Source: Byssochlamys sp. IMV 00236
Taxonomy: Eukaryota > Ascomycota > Eurotiomycetes > Eurotiales > Thermoascaceae
Reading direction: 5' to 3'
DNA: 19,721 nt
Assembly: GCA_001931875.2 (NCBI GenBank)
Contig: MSJH02000050.1
Location: 1-19,721, forward strand
Under the pieces are notes generated by a model, which saw only the letters and a list, made by a program, of their open reading frames with translations, did not search any database and was not told the origin of the DNA. Of the stretch, positions 18,595 through 19,721 are shown piece after piece; within the stretch, counting starts at the first letter, position 1, and each line of letters starts with the position of its first letter. The position numbers and the translations under genes are program-made.

Positions 18595-19688
18595 TTTATC
18601 ATAAATTATTGTAATAAGTCTCAAATTACTTGTTAAAAGCAGCTGGATGACGAAAAATACTACTTTCTCCCCTTTGTTTTTCTTTTATTGCAGTAATAAC
18701 ATATTTTTCTTCTTTCAGCAAAACATAAAAGAACAGTAGACGCTACTTTTTTAAGCCAACATTGTCCGAGAGGATTAGTTTATGCTCTGGAAAAAAGAAA
18801 GAATATTCTTAAATTCGCATTATACGAATACAAACAGCCCCCCCCTTGAGATTCGTTTGATACATTGAAACCAATTAGTTACGAAATTTATGAATACGGA
18901 CATCGAAACAACCAAAGCAATGCGTAATAGTAGCTTTGATCTCTTTAAGGATATGTAGCATATTCAGCAGATGTATATTCTTAAACCTATCGGCCGAGGT
19001 CAAGTTGTCGTCCCACTTTTGATTTGCACAATAGTGTTTCGACAAATAAATGACATGGTTATTATTTAGTAATTTTTAAAATAATGATCCACTTGACTAA
19101 AATTTATTCTATAAGCATACATTAATAAATTATCCCGTATAGTGAATTCTACAAGAACTCTATGGCAACCATTTCTTATTGTGCCTAGTTGTTATGGCAA
19201 AATAAAAAGAAGTCCAAGGAAAAAAAAAAAAAAGTATCACGTAATTTCTCACGATAAGATGTGAATAATACGTTTGATTGGATAGGTTGATCAGTCTCAA
19301 GTTGCACAAGAATGTGCCTGACATGTAAACAAGACAAGTCTAGGTATCATATGACTTTATTTGCAGCTTCTCTCTTTTTATAAATGCATCCCTTGCTATA
19401 GACACTTTGTATTTATTTGTAAAAAAAAAAAAAATGAAAAGGAAGGCCATGAAACACTAATGCAGTAGAATAAAAGATGTTTAACAAAACTCCGCTCGAG
19501 GCAAATGATTGTAAATGTGTGTGTGTATATAGACTAATGAGTAAAGAGTTGATCATTGCTTATAGTTCACCAAACATGTTTTAGTTAATTGAATTGACTA
19601 TTTGGATCGTAAAAGGCATAAAAGAGAATGCATAATTTCTATTGGATAACCTTACTGTTCCGCTCAATGAATATAAAAGAAAAATCCA

Positions 19689-19698
<10 letters not shown>

Positions 19699-19721
<23 letters not shown>
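19699..19721. repeat. Poly(T) run at the right edge of the window
   Basis: The sequence ends in an uninterrupted T run preceded by T-rich sequence with one CTC interruption, mirroring the left edge. Confidence 0.9.

Larger units (their letters stand above)
18370..19721. other. AT-rich gene-free stretch to the window end
   Basis: In 1352 bp I find no ORF of note, no tRNA and no recognisable transposon domain. Visible structure is minor: an 11-nt direct repeat ATTTTAAACTA at about 18525-18535 and 18553-18563; a hairpin AAATCA-AAGG-TGATTT just before the second copy; an 8-bp inverted repeat AAGGAGAA/TTCTCCTT at 18569-18594; a C run at about 18838-18846; A runs near 19220 and 19421; and a short GT run near 19518. 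The stretch may be a promoter or flank of a gene beyond the edge. Confidence 0.5.

Noticed and set aside
1..19721. CRISPR array, bacterial operon, telomere repeat or secondary-metabolite cluster
   Set aside because: No spaced repeats or TTAGGG-type arrays, no biosynthetic core genes, and the gene structure is clearly eukaryotic with unrelated functions.

Overview
The window looks like nuclear DNA from an early-diverging fungus, most probably a Mucorales-type mould. It is AT-rich. The genes are dense and cut by many short introns of about 47-77 nt, with GTRAGT-like donors and a CTAAT-type branch site close to the acceptor. The proteins look fungal throughout, and there are no bacterial operon features. 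Both ends of the window are long T runs, so this is probably a complete small contig broken at homopolymers.

Layout. (1) 1-2278, minus: a Ras-family guanine-nucleotide exchange factor, cut off at its 3' end by the window edge. (2) 2526-5807, minus: a complete four-exon GH35 beta-galactosidase with an N-terminal hydrophobic anchor. (3) 5941-7983, minus: a single-exon protein with two degenerate KH-like segments and a long unnamed C-terminal region. (4) 8260-9951, plus: the nucleoporin Aladin in six exons, diverging from gene 3 across a 276-bp shared promoter. (5) About 9952-12126: a transposon graveyard with a scrap of a helix-turn-helix transposase (plus) and a decayed, truncated Helitron Rep-region ORF (minus). 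(6) 12200-13924, plus: a RED/IK-type spliceosomal protein in four exons. (7) 13980-17222, minus: a DYRK-family (Pom1-like) protein kinase in eight exons, tail to tail with gene 6 and only 55 bp between the stop codons. (8) 17223-19721: sparse AT-rich sequence with the kinase promoter, one unidentified 119-codon ORF and no other recognisable gene.

The genes do not form a pathway or cluster. They are ordinary housekeeping and signalling genes of a compact fungal genome, interrupted by one transposon island. I rebuilt the spliced models by hand from splice signals, reading-frame continuity and family homology. All exon phases close for the three complete multi-exon genes before the kinase and for the kinase itself. 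I found no convincing undescribed system. The points most worth a second look are a GC-AG intron and a 21-nt microexon in Aladin, a stop-free intron divisible by 3 in the kinase, tryptophan-to-stop decay in the Helitron, the helical N-terminus on the RasGEF, and the unnamed KH-like gene paired head to head with a nucleoporin.
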